Assembly: GCA_022446905.1 (NCBI GenBank)
Contig: JAKVBT010000001.1
Coordinates: 1 to 64,000, forward strand
Source: Phycisphaerales bacterium
GTDB taxonomy: Bacteria; Planctomycetota; Phycisphaerae; Phycisphaerales; SM1A02
Length of the DNA: 64,000 bases
Reading direction: 5' to 3'
Shown: positions 8,294-18,076 of the stretch, piece by piece
Layout of the letters: each line of letters begins with the position of its first letter
Position numbering within the stretch: the first letter of the stretch is position 1
The notes under the pieces: generated by a model
Seen by the model: the letters and a program-made list of their open reading frames with translations, nothing else
Told to the model about the DNA's origin: nothing
Databases searched by the model: none
Translations under genes and position numbers: made by a program

Positions 8294-8677
8294 TCAGGGG
8301 GCCAATGGGCCGCAGCCAACTGCCGCGGGGATATACGCACCCGCCGGCTGACCTTTGCGCTCAATGCGGATGTACGCCTGTGTGCAACCGATTTGTGCCT
8401 CTTCTGGAGTCCAGGAAGCCTCGATTTGTGTCTGGGTACGGGGCCCAGATGGGCCCGCATGAGCTGTAATCCACATTTTGGCGGTCCCAGCGTCCACCTT
8501 GGTGCGATCAACAGTCAGACGCCACCCCGCTGATGGGGCCTTGTATCGCACCACAGCAGTGCCGTCCTGGACACCCGCTGCCACTGGGCCCCCAGCCCAT
8601 CCATGCACCGAGGTCACACTTCCGCAACCTGTGATGAGCAGAGCGACAATGCCAAGCGTGATTCTCCATAGAGTCAT
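8294..8677 (-). CDS. Small putative lipoprotein, function unknown
   Basis: A 127-residue product starting [19 protein letters not shown], a good lipoprotein signal with the lipobox Cys at residue 18. The mature part is mainly beta-strand-like with two further Cys residues, and I see no recognised domain. The ATG overlaps the stop of sucD as ATGA, which fixes the start and implies translational coupling. The longer frame back to 8773 is antisense-like and is rejected. It is presumably anchored in the periplasm or outer membrane. Confidence 0.65.
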   Translation of the reverse strand: MTLWRITLGIVALLITGCGSVTSVHGWAGGPVAAGVQDGTAVVRYKAPSAGWRLTVDRTKVDAGTAKMWITAHAGPSGPRTQTQIEASWTPEEAQIGCTQAYIRIERKGQPAGAYIPAAVGCGPLAP

Positions 8678-9645
8678 GACGCACCGTGTGCTACAGGGAC
8701 TGGTTGAACCCCCAAAGCAGTTGCCATCGACGATCCCAACTCCGCCGGCGACTGGCACACAGAAACGCCACATGCACGCAACACTTCCATTTTGGCTTCT
8801 GCAGTGTCGTCTGCGCCACCGATGATGGCCCCAGCATGCCCCATCCGCTTTCCAGGTGGTGCCGTTCTGCCAGCGATGAAGGCTGTCACTGGCTTCGACA
8901 TGTTGGTTTCAATCCAACGACCAGCCTCTGCCTCATCACTTCCACCAATCTCACCGATCATGACCACACCATCGGTCTCCGGGTCTTCTTCAAACAACGA
9001 CAATAATTCAATAAACCCGAGGCCGCGAACAGGATCACCGCCGATCCCCACGCAGGTGCTTTGGCCGATTCCCAATACAGATGTCTGCCAAACCGCCTCA
9101 TATGTCAATGTTCCACTGCGGCTGATCACACCAACTGATTTTCCAGTAGCTGCATCGCATCGCGCCGTGTGGATATAGCCGGGCATGATGCCGATTTTGC
9201 ATCCACCTTCAAAGACTGCGGTGGATCCTTCGCCAGAGACTTTCCGGCCGGGCGTCATCAGTCCAGGACAGTTCGGCCCAATAAGCACGCTGTCTGGAAA
9301 GCCTTGTAATCGCGCACGCACCCGGATCATGTCCTGAACGGGGATGCCTTCGGTAATGCAGCAGATCACCTCTACTCCAGCATCTGCTGCTTCCAGAATA
9401 GAGTCGCCAGCAAAGGGCGGGGGGACAAAAATCATGCTGGCATTAGCACCAGTCGAGTCAACAGCACTTTGAACGGTGTCAAAGATTGGCAAGCCGTTGG
9501 CATCTTGCAACCCACCTTTGCCAGGGGTCACACCACCAACCATCTGCGTGCCGTAATCCAGACAACCCTTCGTATGAAAGGCGCCGGAAGCACCTGTGAT
9601 GCCTTGGCAAATGACTTTCGTAGATCCGTCAACGAGAATGGACAT
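8674..9645 (-). CDS. sucD: Succinate--CoA ligase, alpha subunit
   Basis: The alpha subunit of succinyl-CoA synthetase, the TCA-cycle step with substrate-level phosphorylation. The CoA-binding Rossmann region ([10 protein letters not shown] near residue 17), [13 protein letters not shown], the ligase block [11 protein letters not shown] and the phospho-His loop GHAGAIIGG (about residue 269) are all present. At 323 residues it is slightly longer than the usual 290 or so. The beta subunit gene sucC normally lies directly upstream, but here it is absent on both sides. A small lipoprotein is coupled to its 3' end. Confidence 0.95.
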   Translation of the reverse strand: MSILVDGSTKVICQGITGASGAFHTKGCLDYGTQMVGGVTPGKGGLQDANGLPIFDTVQSAVDSTGANASMIFVPPPFAGDSILEAADAGVEVICCITEGIPVQDMIRVRARLQGFPDSVLIGPNCPGLMTPGRKVSGEGSTAVFEGGCKIGIMPGYIHTARCDAATGKSVGVISRSGTLTYEAVWQTSVLGIGQSTCVGIGGDPVRGLGFIELLSLFEEDPETDGVVMIGEIGGSDEAEAGRWIETNMSKPVTAFIAGRTAPPGKRMGHAGAIIGGADDTAEAKMEVLRACGVSVCQSPAELGSSMATALGVQPVPVAHGAS

Positions 9646-9778
9646 GTTGGACGCACTCGCTTCTGCGGGGACTCTTGCCTTCTAGACCGCATCTGATGCG
9701 GCTTCCGAGCCGTGCAGGGTACCGCAAGTGATGTCTGGAACGCACCGTGCCAGCACGGCATCCCCGTACACTGCTCGA

Positions 9779-10909
9779 ATGCCCGCCAAGGCCACATCCG
9801 GCTCCAAGCCCCGCCGAACCAAGACCGCGTCATCCGGTACGGCCAACGAAAAGATGACCTACGCCGCTGCTGGCGTGGATATTGAAGCAGGGGATCGACT
9901 GGTCGATCTAATCAAATCTTCAGTTCGGCGTACGCACGGCGCGCGTGTGATGGGAAGCCATGGTGGCTTCGCTGGCATGTTCCGCTTGGACTACAACGAC
10001 CGATTGTTTAAACAAAACTACCGCGACCCTGTGCTTGTCGCATGCACTGATGGCGTTGGCACTAAGGTCAAATTGGCAGCAGATCTAGGCATTATCGATA
10101 CTGTCGGGATCGACTGCGTCGCTATGAATGTAAATGACATGATCGTGCAAGGCGCTGAGCCCTTGTTCTTTCTGGACTACCTCGGACTTCACCGACAAGA
10201 TCCCGAAGTCACTGCCAAGATTGTGGAGGGTGTGGCGCGTGGATGTGAATTGTCTGACTGTGCACTGATTGGTGGAGAGTGCGCAGAAATGCCTGATATC
10301 TATCAAGAAGGCGATTTTGATATCGCTGGCTTTGCAGTTGGCGTCGTTGAGTTGGATCGCGCAATTGATCCTGTTCGAGCAAGGGTTGGTGATGTACTTA
10401 TCGGCCTAGATTCGAGTGGTGTACACAGCAACGGCTTCAGTCTCGTGCGGCGCATCATCGACAAAAAGAAGTTGGACCTCAACCAGACCTATGACGGACT
10501 TGGTGAGCGCACGCTAGGAGAGGCCTTGCTGGAGCCCACACGTATCTATGTGCGGTCAGTTGTGAAGTTGCTGCGCCGCTACCGGGTAAAGCGAATCGTC
10601 AGTGCAATGGCCCACATTACTGGTGGCGGACTTTCTGGCAATCTTCCACGCGTTCTCCCAGATCATCTCGACGCCAAGATCGACCTCAGTACTTGGGAGA
10701 TACCAGCCATTTTCCAACTGCTGCAAAAGCACGGCGAGGTTGATCGAGAGGAGATGTTCCGGGTCTTTAATATGGGTATTGGCTATGTACTGGCAGTCCG
10801 ACCGGCTTTCGCAGAGTCCGTCGTTCGACAATTGCAACACAGTGGCGAAGGGGCACGTATCATCGGCTCACTGGTCAAAGGACGCCAACGCGTCCACTTG
10901 GAGGGATAG
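9779..10909 (+). CDS. purM: Phosphoribosylformylglycinamidine cyclo-ligase (AIR synthetase)
   Basis: Fifth step of de novo purine synthesis: ATP-dependent closure of FGAM to AIR. The family opening TYAAAGVDIEAGD, the Gly-rich GSHGGFAGMF, the metal/ATP residues of ACTDGVGTKVKLA, the Asp-rich VAMNVNDMI and GLDSSGVHSNGFSLVRR are all visible. The C-terminal domain has HITGGGLSGNLPRVLP. The start is uncertain: 9779 adds a basic 25-residue extension before the conserved opening, 9854 would begin exactly at it, and 9728 is also open. No strong ribosome-binding site decides between them. Confidence 0.95.
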   Translation: MPAKATSGSKPRRTKTASSGTANEKMTYAAAGVDIEAGDRLVDLIKSSVRRTHGARVMGSHGGFAGMFRLDYNDRLFKQNYRDPVLVACTDGVGTKVKLAADLGIIDTVGIDCVAMNVNDMIVQGAEPLFFLDYLGLHRQDPEVTAKIVEGVARGCELSDCALIGGECAEMPDIYQEGDFDIAGFAVGVVELDRAIDPVRARVGDVLIGLDSSGVHSNGFSLVRRIIDKKKLDLNQTYDGLGERTLGEALLEPTRIYVRSVVKLLRRYRVKRIVSAMAHITGGGLSGNLPRVLPDHLDAKIDLSTWEIPAIFQLLQKHGEVDREEMFRVFNMGIGYVLAVRPAFAESVVRQLQHSGEGARIIGSLVKGRQRVHLEG

Positions 10910-10910
10910 C

Positions 10911-11792
10911 ATGCGCAACTGGTTGATGACTGGCATTCTTGCACTGACAACAAGTGCAGTCGCTCAAGTCGATGGCACGACGACGACGTCTGAAGCAGTG
11001 AAGGCAAACACATCGGCGCTCGAAGACCTTGTCGGGGTACCGTTATCGATTGATCTGCAGGTTGGCGCATGGCTGACTCGAATTGATGGCACTGCCAGTA
11101 ATGGTGGCCCAGGTGCCGACTTCTTCAACTTCCGTGACGGATTTCGAAGCCTCGGCCTTGATGAGCTCGCTGCTACGTTTCGCGGCGAGTTGACGGTCAG
11201 CAGTGGCGAGTGGGGTGGGCGTTTGATGGGGGCCTATGGAAAGTGGTCTGGAGAGGCCAATGTGCAGCGGAATACGCAATGGGGTGGTCAGACATTGACA
11301 GCCAACACCCCTTATGACTCCTCATTGGAAATGTCGTGGATGGGCTTTGAACTGCTCTGGAATCCATGGGTCGCAGAAGGTGATGGCGATCGCAACACAT
11401 TGGACCCCCTCGAAATCACACTGGGCCCCAATGTTGGCGTGAACTGGCTCAATATCGATCAGTCACTCGACACCAATGGCGGCACCGTGGACAACAGTGC
11501 GTCATGGTGGACGGTTTACGGTGGAGCCCAACTCTCTGCCCGAGTTGATCTGCGCCCCTACACCTCATTTCTGCACAGCATGGAAGTTGGTGTCGGCGGA
11601 AGCGTAGGCAGCACCGTGTCCAATGGCGGCGTTTTCTGGAAAGTCCGAGGTGGCCTCACACTCAATTTCACGCCAACTATCGGTGCGGAAGTCGGCTATC
11701 GGCTGATGGAATACAAGGACCTCATGGACGGCAATTGGGAATTGTCCCCACGATTCCCAGGCCTGTTCGTAGCCCTGAACATCTCCTTCTGA
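10911..11792 (+). CDS. Putative outer-membrane beta-barrel protein
   Basis: Starts with a signal peptide (MRNWLMTGILALTTSAVAQ, cleavage near residue 19), followed by alternating hydrophobic and aromatic strands with short Gly/Asn/Asp turns. It ends in ALNISF, a terminal Phe typical of outer-membrane barrels recognised by the Bam machinery. GGAGG overlaps the purM stop and sets the start at 10911; the frame is open further upstream inside purM, but that part is out of context. The function, perhaps a porin or structural barrel, cannot be read. Confidence 0.75.
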   Translation: MRNWLMTGILALTTSAVAQVDGTTTTSEAVKANTSALEDLVGVPLSIDLQVGAWLTRIDGTASNGGPGADFFNFRDGFRSLGLDELAATFRGELTVSSGEWGGRLMGAYGKWSGEANVQRNTQWGGQTLTANTPYDSSLEMSWMGFELLWNPWVAEGDGDRNTLDPLEITLGPNVGVNWLNIDQSLDTNGGTVDNSASWWTVYGGAQLSARVDLRPYTSFLHSMEVGVGGSVGSTVSNGGVFWKVRGGLTLNFTPTIGAEVGYRLMEYKDLMDGNWELSPRFPGLFVALNISF

Positions 11793-11809
11793 CTGGACGT
11801 ACTCGGGGC

Positions 11810-12715
11810 ATGGCAAAGTCCACTGAACGCCAGCGGAGGCCTCGGCGCACCGCCAAGTACCGCAAGGCACGAATCCGCCATTTCCTGCTCACTGCAGGCC
11901 CCAACGCATTGACCCGCGGCTGGGTGAATCGCCGACATCATCGCGCGGGGGTTGTTGTTAGGGAGGTCGAGATCATTGCCCCGCACTGGCCCAAGGCCTT
12001 TGACGGAATCCGTATTGGTCATATCAGTGATCTCCACGTTGGCGACCTACTGGGTGTGGAGCGTGCCTTGGACATTGTCGGCCAACTGCGCGACGCAGCT
12101 CCTGACATGGTTTGCAACACGGGCGATCTGGTTGATCTGCATTGGGCAGGCAGTGAGCCAGTAGCAAAAGCCCTTGGTGCCATCAAAGCGCCGATGGGCA
12201 ACTTCTTTGTTTTAGGAAACCACGACGAACTTGACTCAGGAGAAGATGTGGAACGCATGGTTGCGGATGCTGGCACAACCGTGCTGCATGACGATGTTGC
12301 AATTGTGCGCCGAGGTGATGATGTGCTTCGCGTCGGGGGCATCGTTTGGGCACGGACACCCGCACGGTGTCAGCAACGCATCGATTCTGCTTTGGGAAGT
12401 GAGTCCGTTGACCTGTTGCTATCACACAACCCCAAGGCCTTCGACTCCGCAGCCGAACGAGATGTGGCACTGACGCTTTCTGGTCATACACATGGTGGGC
12501 AGATTGCGCGTCGTAATCGACCGAACTCCAATCTGGCGATCTTTCATGGCCACCGACGAAATGCAGGTATTTACGACATTGGAGACGCACGACTCTTTGT
12601 CACCGTTGGAGCTGGCGCATTGTTTGCGCTGAGATGGAATGTGCCTGCTGAAATTGCGATCCTTACCGTCCGCTGTGGAGCATCAGCTTTGGAAGATCCT
12701 GCATCAGCACCCTGA
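11810..12715 (+). CDS. Metallophosphoesterase (YaeI/YkuE-like)
   Basis: A calcineurin-fold phosphoesterase of about 301 residues. The metal-ligand blocks are in order: ISDLHVGD, NTGDLVDLH, LGNHDELDSG, LLSHNPKAF and LSGHTHGGQI. This pattern fits the YaeI/YkuE branch, whose members act on membrane lipids such as UDP-2,3-diacylglucosamine. A very basic N-terminus (residues 1-40) and no clear signal peptide suggest association with nucleic acid or membrane. I chose the ATG at 11810, which lies after the barrel gene. The 3' end overlaps rdgB, which converges on it, by 53 bases. Confidence 0.88.
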   Translation: MAKSTERQRRPRRTAKYRKARIRHFLLTAGPNALTRGWVNRRHHRAGVVVREVEIIAPHWPKAFDGIRIGHISDLHVGDLLGVERALDIVGQLRDAAPDMVCNTGDLVDLHWAGSEPVAKALGAIKAPMGNFFVLGNHDELDSGEDVERMVADAGTTVLHDDVAIVRRGDDVLRVGGIVWARTPARCQQRIDSALGSESVDLLLSHNPKAFDSAAERDVALTLSGHTHGGQIARRNRPNSNLAIFHGHRRNAGIYDIGDARLFVTVGAGALFALRWNVPAEIAILTVRCGASALEDPASAP

Positions 12716-13292
12716 GCGCCTCGGACCGATGAGAGCGTGCATTCTTTTCCTTAGAGGAGAGTTCTGCGCTCGTAAGGCCTTCGGGCAAGACAAACAGCGG
12801 ATCGTATCCAAATCCATTTGTGCCTCGTAGCTCATGCCCAATGCGGCCCTCAAGTGTGCCTCTGCACTCCATGATCACATCACCATTGGGGTCCGCCACA
12901 CACAGGCAACACACAAATCTGGCAGCTCGTTCTTGTTCTGGGATTTTTTTCATCGCCGTGATCAACTTCTCATTGTTGGCCTGGTCACGTTGATCCCGTG
13001 TCTCTCCAAGCCCTGCATAGCGCGCGCTGTGAACTCCAGGCGCGCCGTCTAACGCATCAACTTCCAACCCTGAGTCATCAGCCAAGCAGCGGCGGCCAGT
13101 CGCGGTGGCATAGGCCACTGCTTTGATCCGAGCATTGCCCTGAAAGGTCGTGGCATCTTCGACAGGCTCAGGAGGCACCGACCCCAATGTGTCCAGTCCG
13201 ACCACTGCAATGTCGGCTACCGCCAAAATGGCCCGAACCTCCTCAAGTTTGTGAGGATTGGATGTGGCAAGAAGCACCGCGTGAGCAGTCAT
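12663..13292 (-). CDS. rdgB: XTP/dITP diphosphatase (RdgB/HAM1)
   Basis: Hydrolyses deaminated purine nucleotides (ITP, dITP, XTP) to keep them out of DNA and RNA. The family motifs are complete: SNPHKLEEVRAIL at the N-terminus, FQGNARIKA, the catalytic LADDSGLEVDALDGAPGV, GFGYDPLF, and the end block AELSSKEKNARSHRSEAL. The start at 13292 is fixed by an ATGA overlap with the queF stop; the longer frame to 13367 runs antisense to queF and is rejected. Confidence 0.95.
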   Translation of the reverse strand: MTAHAVLLATSNPHKLEEVRAILAVADIAVVGLDTLGSVPPEPVEDATTFQGNARIKAVAYATATGRRCLADDSGLEVDALDGAPGVHSARYAGLGETRDQRDQANNEKLITAMKKIPEQERAARFVCCLCVADPNGDVIMECRGTLEGRIGHELRGTNGFGYDPLFVLPEGLTSAELSSKEKNARSHRSEALRVLMQDLPKLMLHSGR

Positions 13293-13675
13293 GGCCGTTG
13301 CCAACAAGGTGGCACTTCCCCGTGACTCGCAGTCACTCTGCTGCGGATTCCGCCACGACCACGCCAATCGGTCACGATCTGCATCCAGGTTGGCTGCATA
13401 ACCTCCGTGAGATCGTCACGGATTTTGTTGGTCACCGCTTCGTAGTAGATACCTTCGTTGCGAAACGACTGCAGATACAACTTCAAGCTCTTGAGTTCCA
13501 CGCAGGCATGAGACGGTTCAAATCGAACAATGATTGTCCCGAAGTCAGGATGTCCGGTGACTGGGCAAACAGATGTGAACTCGTCAACCACATGCTCGAT
13601 GAGAAATGGTCGGTCGGTCGGTGCTTCAAATACTTCTAGCATGGATGGGTCAGGCATCGCGGAAAGATAGCCCAT
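13289..13675 (-). CDS. queF: NADPH-dependent preQ0 reductase (7-cyano-7-deazaguanine reductase)
   Basis: A short, type I QueF of the tunnelling fold. It reduces preQ0 to preQ1 in the queuosine tRNA-modification pathway. The nucleophile Cys37 sits in SVCPVTGHPDFG with the general acid Asp44, and the QueF hallmark ELKSLKLYLQSFRNEG is intact. In the Bacillus enzyme the next block reads HE, where the His helps hold the substrate. Here it is YYE (Tyr78, Glu79), so the His is replaced. No other queuosine gene is in the window. It is co-transcribed with rdgB through an ATGA overlap. Confidence 0.93.
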   Translation of the reverse strand: MGYLSAMPDPSMLEVFEAPTDRPFLIEHVVDEFTSVCPVTGHPDFGTIIVRFEPSHACVELKSLKLYLQSFRNEGIYYEAVTNKIRDDLTEVMQPTWMQIVTDWRGRGGIRSRVTASHGEVPPCWQRP

Positions 13676-13712
13676 GACCCCAGGCCTGGGGGAGTGCTGC
13701 TAACCTGAGCGC

Positions 13713-14690
13713 ATGAAATGGCTTCTGCTGGCCGCCACGACCATCTGCCTTCCTTCGTGCTTTCTGTTCCAACAGGATGGACACGACGAGGCACTGCGTG
13801 CCATATTGGAGAAGAGACAAGAACAAGCAACTGAGGCGATTGATCAACAGGACTACCAAAAGGCTGTCGCCCTCTTTGATGAGATTCTTGCTTCCGAACC
13901 CAACAATGTGCCCGCTTTGATTGGATTGGGCGGGGCGCAAACAGCTTTAGGCCATTGGGATGAAGCTGAGCCCGCATATGCCAAGGCCGCAACACTCGAG
14001 CCACAGTCATTTGACGCGCAATTCGGTCATGGCTTTGCACTCGAAATGCTTGATCGATTCATTGAGGCCCTCGCTGCGTACCACCGTGCCCTAGTCATTG
14101 ACCCCATGAGCGGCACCGCTGCGCTAGGAGTCGGCACCAGCTACCTCCAACTCGACGAGCCTGAGCACGCGCTCCCATTTGCTCAGCGGGCCGTTGAATT
14201 GGCACCAGAGGATGCCCGATCATGGACTTGCCTTGGCGCAGCATTGGAGAAAACAGGTGCGGACGAGCAAGCACTCGAGGCATATCTTGCAGCATCAGAG
14301 CGAATGAGTGCATCTCCTGAAATCAAACAGAACCTGCTTCATGCCTATGCTCGCGTTGGGAAGCACTTGCAGGTTGTTGGAACTGCAAGAAGCATTCTGG
14401 CAGAGTCAGATGATGCTGGTGCCGCAGAACGCATGGGCTGGGCCTATTTTCGGCTTGGGCGTTACGACGAATCCGCAGATGCCTATCGACTCGCAGTTCG
14501 GATTGATCCACAGATGTGGCGCGCGTGGAATGGAATTGGGGTCACCGCTTTGAATCGCTGGCTGATCAGTGATCAAGTTGATGACATCGCAAGACGGGAG
14601 GCCGTTCAGGCATTCCTTATGTCTATGCGGATCAATCCGGACCAGCAGAAGGTTGCCGCTTTGCTTGAGCGGTATCAACTGAATGGTTAG
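13713..14690 (+). CDS. Tetratricopeptide-repeat lipoprotein
   Basis: A 325-residue protein with a lipoprotein signal (MKWLLLAATTICLPSC, lipobox Cys at residue 16). It is followed by about seven TPR-like helical pairs with the expected A/G/Y spacing, for example NNVPALIGLGGAQTALGHWD and AWTC-type repeats. TPR proteins are scaffolds for protein-protein contacts. It is probably anchored in the envelope, and its partner is unknown. It lies divergent from queF and convergent with dnaN. Confidence 0.8.
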   Translation: MKWLLLAATTICLPSCFLFQQDGHDEALRAILEKRQEQATEAIDQQDYQKAVALFDEILASEPNNVPALIGLGGAQTALGHWDEAEPAYAKAATLEPQSFDAQFGHGFALEMLDRFIEALAAYHRALVIDPMSGTAALGVGTSYLQLDEPEHALPFAQRAVELAPEDARSWTCLGAALEKTGADEQALEAYLAASERMSASPEIKQNLLHAYARVGKHLQVVGTARSILAESDDAGAAERMGWAYFRLGRYDESADAYRLAVRIDPQMWRAWNGIGVTALNRWLISDQVDDIARREAVQAFLMSMRINPDQQKVAALLERYQLNG

Positions 14691-14705
14691 ATCTTGAGGC
14701 GTCGG

Positions 14706-15821
14706 TCAGACGTTGACCGGCATGAGCACGTAGGTAAAGTCCCGGCCACATCGAATCACCCCAGGCTTGTTCGCCGCCTTCAACTCAAAGGTGATTTCTT
14801 CGTCGTCAGCAACTTTCAACGCATCGGCGATGTAGTTCGGATTGAAACCGATCTCCATCTCTTCGCCCGAATAATCCTTTGGCTCAACGTGCACGACCGC
14901 CTCGCCCATCTCTGGGGCATGACTGGTCAGGGTCACGCGGCTCGACTCAAACTTCATCCGCACACTGCGTGATTCTTCATTCGTCAGCAGACTTGCTCGT
15001 CGAATCGCGCTGCGGAGCAGTTCACGATTGAATACGACTTTCTTGTCGTGATCTCGTGGAATCACATCCTCAAACGGCGGGAAGCGGCCTTCGACCAGCG
15101 AACTTCCAAGCGTCGCAGGACAATCCGCATCCCCGAACCGAAGCATGATCCGACTCTCTGCCACGGAAATCTGCACTGGGGCCTCTGGATCACTCGCAAG
15201 CCGCCGAATCAGCGACAACGCTTTCCCTGGGATCACACAGCGTGTGGGGTCTGCGTCTGATTGACAATCACCTGAGGCCATAGCCAAACGCCGGCCATCG
15301 GTAGCCACCAGCCGCATCCGCTTGCCCTCTCGATCAAGAAGAACACCATTGATGGCATAACGCGTGTGCTCGACGGCCGCTGCAAACAGACTGCGGGCCA
15401 CCATGCTGGCGAGTCGACCAGCCGGGATAGTGCAATCAACGCTGGAATCATCAAAGGGTTCCAGAGGGGGGGCTTCGGCGGGATCGAAGCCGTAAATCTT
15501 GAAATGAGAATCTCCGGAATTGATGTGCAGGGCATGCCCCTCGGATTCCAGTGTCACAGTTGGGTCGATGCACTCACGAATAATCTGTGTGATCTTGTCT
15601 GCTGGGACCAGAACCTCACCATCACTGTCGATTTCGAGGCGGTCAAGGGCTAACTGAAGCGAGATCTCCCCATCCGTCGCTGAAAGTTCCAGCCGACCAT
15701 TCGAGGCACTCATCTTGATGCAGGTCAGCACCGGCGTGGGAGTTCGAGTCGCCACGACCGCCGACACAGTATTGAGGGCATCAGCAAGCGCCCCTTGATC
15801 ACACATCATCTTCAGCGACAT
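14706..15821 (-). CDS. dnaN: DNA polymerase III beta subunit (sliding clamp)
   Basis: A 371-residue ring-forming clamp that tethers DNA polymerase III to DNA. The start MSLKMMCDQGALADALN matches the family N-terminus. Three repeated processivity folds follow, and the C-terminal PGVIRCGRDFTYVLMPVNV matches the usual YxxMPM-like ending that contributes to the partner pocket. The frame is open to 15998, but conserved sequence begins at 15821, with GGAG upstream. dnaN normally sits in dnaA-dnaN-recF; none of those neighbours are present here. Confidence 0.95.
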   Translation of the reverse strand: MSLKMMCDQGALADALNTVSAVVATRTPTPVLTCIKMSASNGRLELSATDGEISLQLALDRLEIDSDGEVLVPADKITQIIRECIDPTVTLESEGHALHINSGDSHFKIYGFDPAEAPPLEPFDDSSVDCTIPAGRLASMVARSLFAAAVEHTRYAINGVLLDREGKRMRLVATDGRRLAMASGDCQSDADPTRCVIPGKALSLIRRLASDPEAPVQISVAESRIMLRFGDADCPATLGSSLVEGRFPPFEDVIPRDHDKKVVFNRELLRSAIRRASLLTNEESRSVRMKFESSRVTLTSHAPEMGEAVVHVEPKDYSGEEMEIGFNPNYIADALKVADDEEITFELKAANKPGVIRCGRDFTYVLMPVNV

Positions 15822-15999
15822 ATGCACATCTCCAAGCGGCTCCCGGGGGCCGCAGACCCTTGTGAGTGTACCATCCTCGGGCTTGGACTTTGTACCAGGC
15901 GCAGCCGTCCACCGACCGCCGGTCCGCTCCACAAATGTGGACCCAACTCGAGCATGCACAGATCGTCGATGAGCGATCAATACGGGAGATCGAGCCACA

Positions 16000-17982
16000 A
16001 TGTCCTATGAATCCGCCGTACACGCCAAAGCCATCAGGCTGAATTCACTCGCTTTAAATATGTGTGGTGAAGCCGGCAGTGGGCATCCCACAACCGCTTT
16101 GAGTCTGGGGCACATCGTGACCAGCCTGCTCTATCACAGCATGCGTTGGGTTCCAGAAAATCCTGGCCTGAAAACTGCGGATCGGCTGGTTCTGTCTGAA
16201 GGCCATGCTGTACCCATCATTTATGCGGGGTTTATTGATCTTGGCGCCACAGTCGGCAAGCCAGGCCAAGAGCGGCCCGCCACGATGGACGACGTACACA
16301 CCCTGCGAGAAACAGACTCGCCGTTTGACGGCCATCCAAATCCTGCAGAAGGATTCCCATTCTTCGACGCAGCAACTGGCTCACTTGGACAAGGACTATC
16401 TGTTGCCGCCGGCCTTGGACTTGCAGCACGGGCCGATGAACTTGACCAGCGCATCTACTGCATCATTGGCGATGGCGAAGCCCGTGAAGGCCAAATCTGG
16501 GAAGCCGTTGACTTCATTATCGACCACCAGATCACTAATGTGCTCGCGATCTTCAACTGCAACACACTTGGTCAAGCTGGGAATGTCAGCCCCCAACAAT
16601 CGGCGACTTGTCTTGCAGACAAACTGACTGCATTTGGTTGTGAGGTGATGACCATCGACGGACACGACCCCACAGCCATTAAAGCTGCACTCGATCGTTT
16701 TGCAGAAGGCCCAGACAAACCAATGGCGGTGATTGCCAACACCCAGAAGGGATGGGGCGTACCAGCCATGCAAGGTGGTGGATGGCATGGGAAGGTGGCG
16801 ACGGGGGAAAAACTGGAACAGGCACAAAAGGAACTCGCTGCAACCGGAACAACATTGACCGGTTCGCTCGGTGATGATTCACTCACTATCTACCCGCCAG
16901 AAGTTGACGCTCGGCCAACCGTAGAAGCTCGCGAACCAATGTCATTTTTGCAGGCGGCAGATCAATGGGATCTTCGCTCTGCCGTGCAACAGGGTCGGCT
17001 ATCAACCAGAAAGGCCTTTGGCTTAGCACTTCGCGCCATGGGGCATACTGATGGTCGAATCTGGTCACTGGACGCTGACGTCTGCAACTCGACATTTGCA
17101 GAGTGGTTTGCCCGTGACCCCGAACTCACAGCCCGATTTGCGGAATGCAAGATCGCCGAACAGAACATGATAAGCGTCGGCGCAGGCCTCGCTGCTGCAG
17201 GCAAAATTCCTTTCTGTAGCTCCTTTGGAAAATTCCTAACCCGTGGCTATGACCAAATTGAGATGGCAATGAATTCAGGAGCCAATCTCAAGATTGTTGG
17301 TTCGCACACCGGAATCTCACTCGCAGCTGATGGCCCCAGTCAAATGGCACTCCCTGATGTGGCTTGGTTTCGAAGTTTTGGAAGTGTCGAAGGCCACGAT
17401 GGCGGCCCCGCTTGCTGGACACTACAACCATCTGATGCCTACGCGTCGTATGCACTAACTCAGATCATTGCCCAGCATCAGGGCATGTGTTATATGCGTG
17501 TGCATCGACCAGATGTCGAATTCCTATATGACGACACGACAGAGTTTGAACTAGGTGGCATGGAATTACTTCTGCAGGGCCGAGATCTGCTGATCGCTTC
17601 TTCAGGTTTTATGGTGCATGAATGCAACAAAGCTTTGGAGGGTCTCGACGCACTGGGCATCGATGCATCACTACTCGACTGCTACTCGCTGCCTCTGAAT
17701 GAGGATCAGCTACTTGATCAGGCAAATGAGAATGGTGGCAACATTCTTGTTGTCGAAGACAACTATGGCGGCGGCCTGTTCTCAGCTATTACTGAAGCCT
17801 GTGCTAAGGCTGGTGATGCATTCACGGTGCAGCCACTGGCCGTAACGCGTATTCCTAAATCCTCGCGCAATGAGGCGGACGTCTTGGAGCAATGCAAACT
17901 GGATCACACCGCCATTACCGAAGCCGCTGCGGCCATGCTGGGCATCACGCCTCGGCGAAAGCCCCCGATGATTGCTAAATGA
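16000..17982 (+). CDS. tkt: Transketolase
   Basis: A 660-residue TPP-dependent enzyme that moves two-carbon units between sugars in the pentose phosphate pathway. N-terminal CGEAGSGHPTTALSLGHI and SEGHAVPIIYA are diagnostic. The TPP/Mg motif GDGEAREGQIWEA begins near residue 157 and ends at the Asn of FNCN. The pyrimidine domain has CKIAEQNMISVGAGLAAAGK, and the C-terminal domain follows. It is a single chain of full length. It is followed by a hairpin terminator that probably serves the opposing gene too. Confidence 0.95.
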   Translation: MSYESAVHAKAIRLNSLALNMCGEAGSGHPTTALSLGHIVTSLLYHSMRWVPENPGLKTADRLVLSEGHAVPIIYAGFIDLGATVGKPGQERPATMDDVHTLRETDSPFDGHPNPAEGFPFFDAATGSLGQGLSVAAGLGLAARADELDQRIYCIIGDGEAREGQIWEAVDFIIDHQITNVLAIFNCNTLGQAGNVSPQQSATCLADKLTAFGCEVMTIDGHDPTAIKAALDRFAEGPDKPMAVIANTQKGWGVPAMQGGGWHGKVATGEKLEQAQKELAATGTTLTGSLGDDSLTIYPPEVDARPTVEAREPMSFLQAADQWDLRSAVQQGRLSTRKAFGLALRAMGHTDGRIWSLDADVCNSTFAEWFARDPELTARFAECKIAEQNMISVGAGLAAAGKIPFCSSFGKFLTRGYDQIEMAMNSGANLKIVGSHTGISLAADGPSQMALPDVAWFRSFGSVEGHDGGPACWTLQPSDAYASYALTQIIAQHQGMCYMRVHRPDVEFLYDDTTEFELGGMELLLQGRDLLIASSGFMVHECNKALEGLDALGIDASLLDCYSLPLNEDQLLDQANENGGNILVVEDNYGGGLFSAITEACAKAGDAFTVQPLAVTRIPKSSRNEADVLEQCKLDHTAITEAAAAMLGITPRRKPPMIAK

Positions 17983-18015
17983 ATAACTGAGCAACTGAAC
18001 TTAATACACAAAAAC

Positions 18016-18045
18016 ACATTGGCCGCCTCAATGGGCGGCCAATGT
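18016..18045 (-). terminator. Stem-loop terminator between tkt and the AhpC-like gene
   Basis: A perfect 12-bp stem (18016-18027 with 18034-18045) around a 6-base loop, mainly GC-rich (ATTGGCCGCC and its complement). Read on the minus strand it is followed by a T-rich run, so it should terminate the AhpC-like gene. It may also act weakly on tkt, which ends 33 bases before it. Confidence 0.75.
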
Positions 18046-18076
18046 CGTTCATGCACTTTGCGATCCGTGGCGTGTG

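Noticed and set aside
10602-10910. Upstream extension of the outer-membrane barrel
   Set aside because: It overlaps purM in another frame; the signal peptide begins at 10911.
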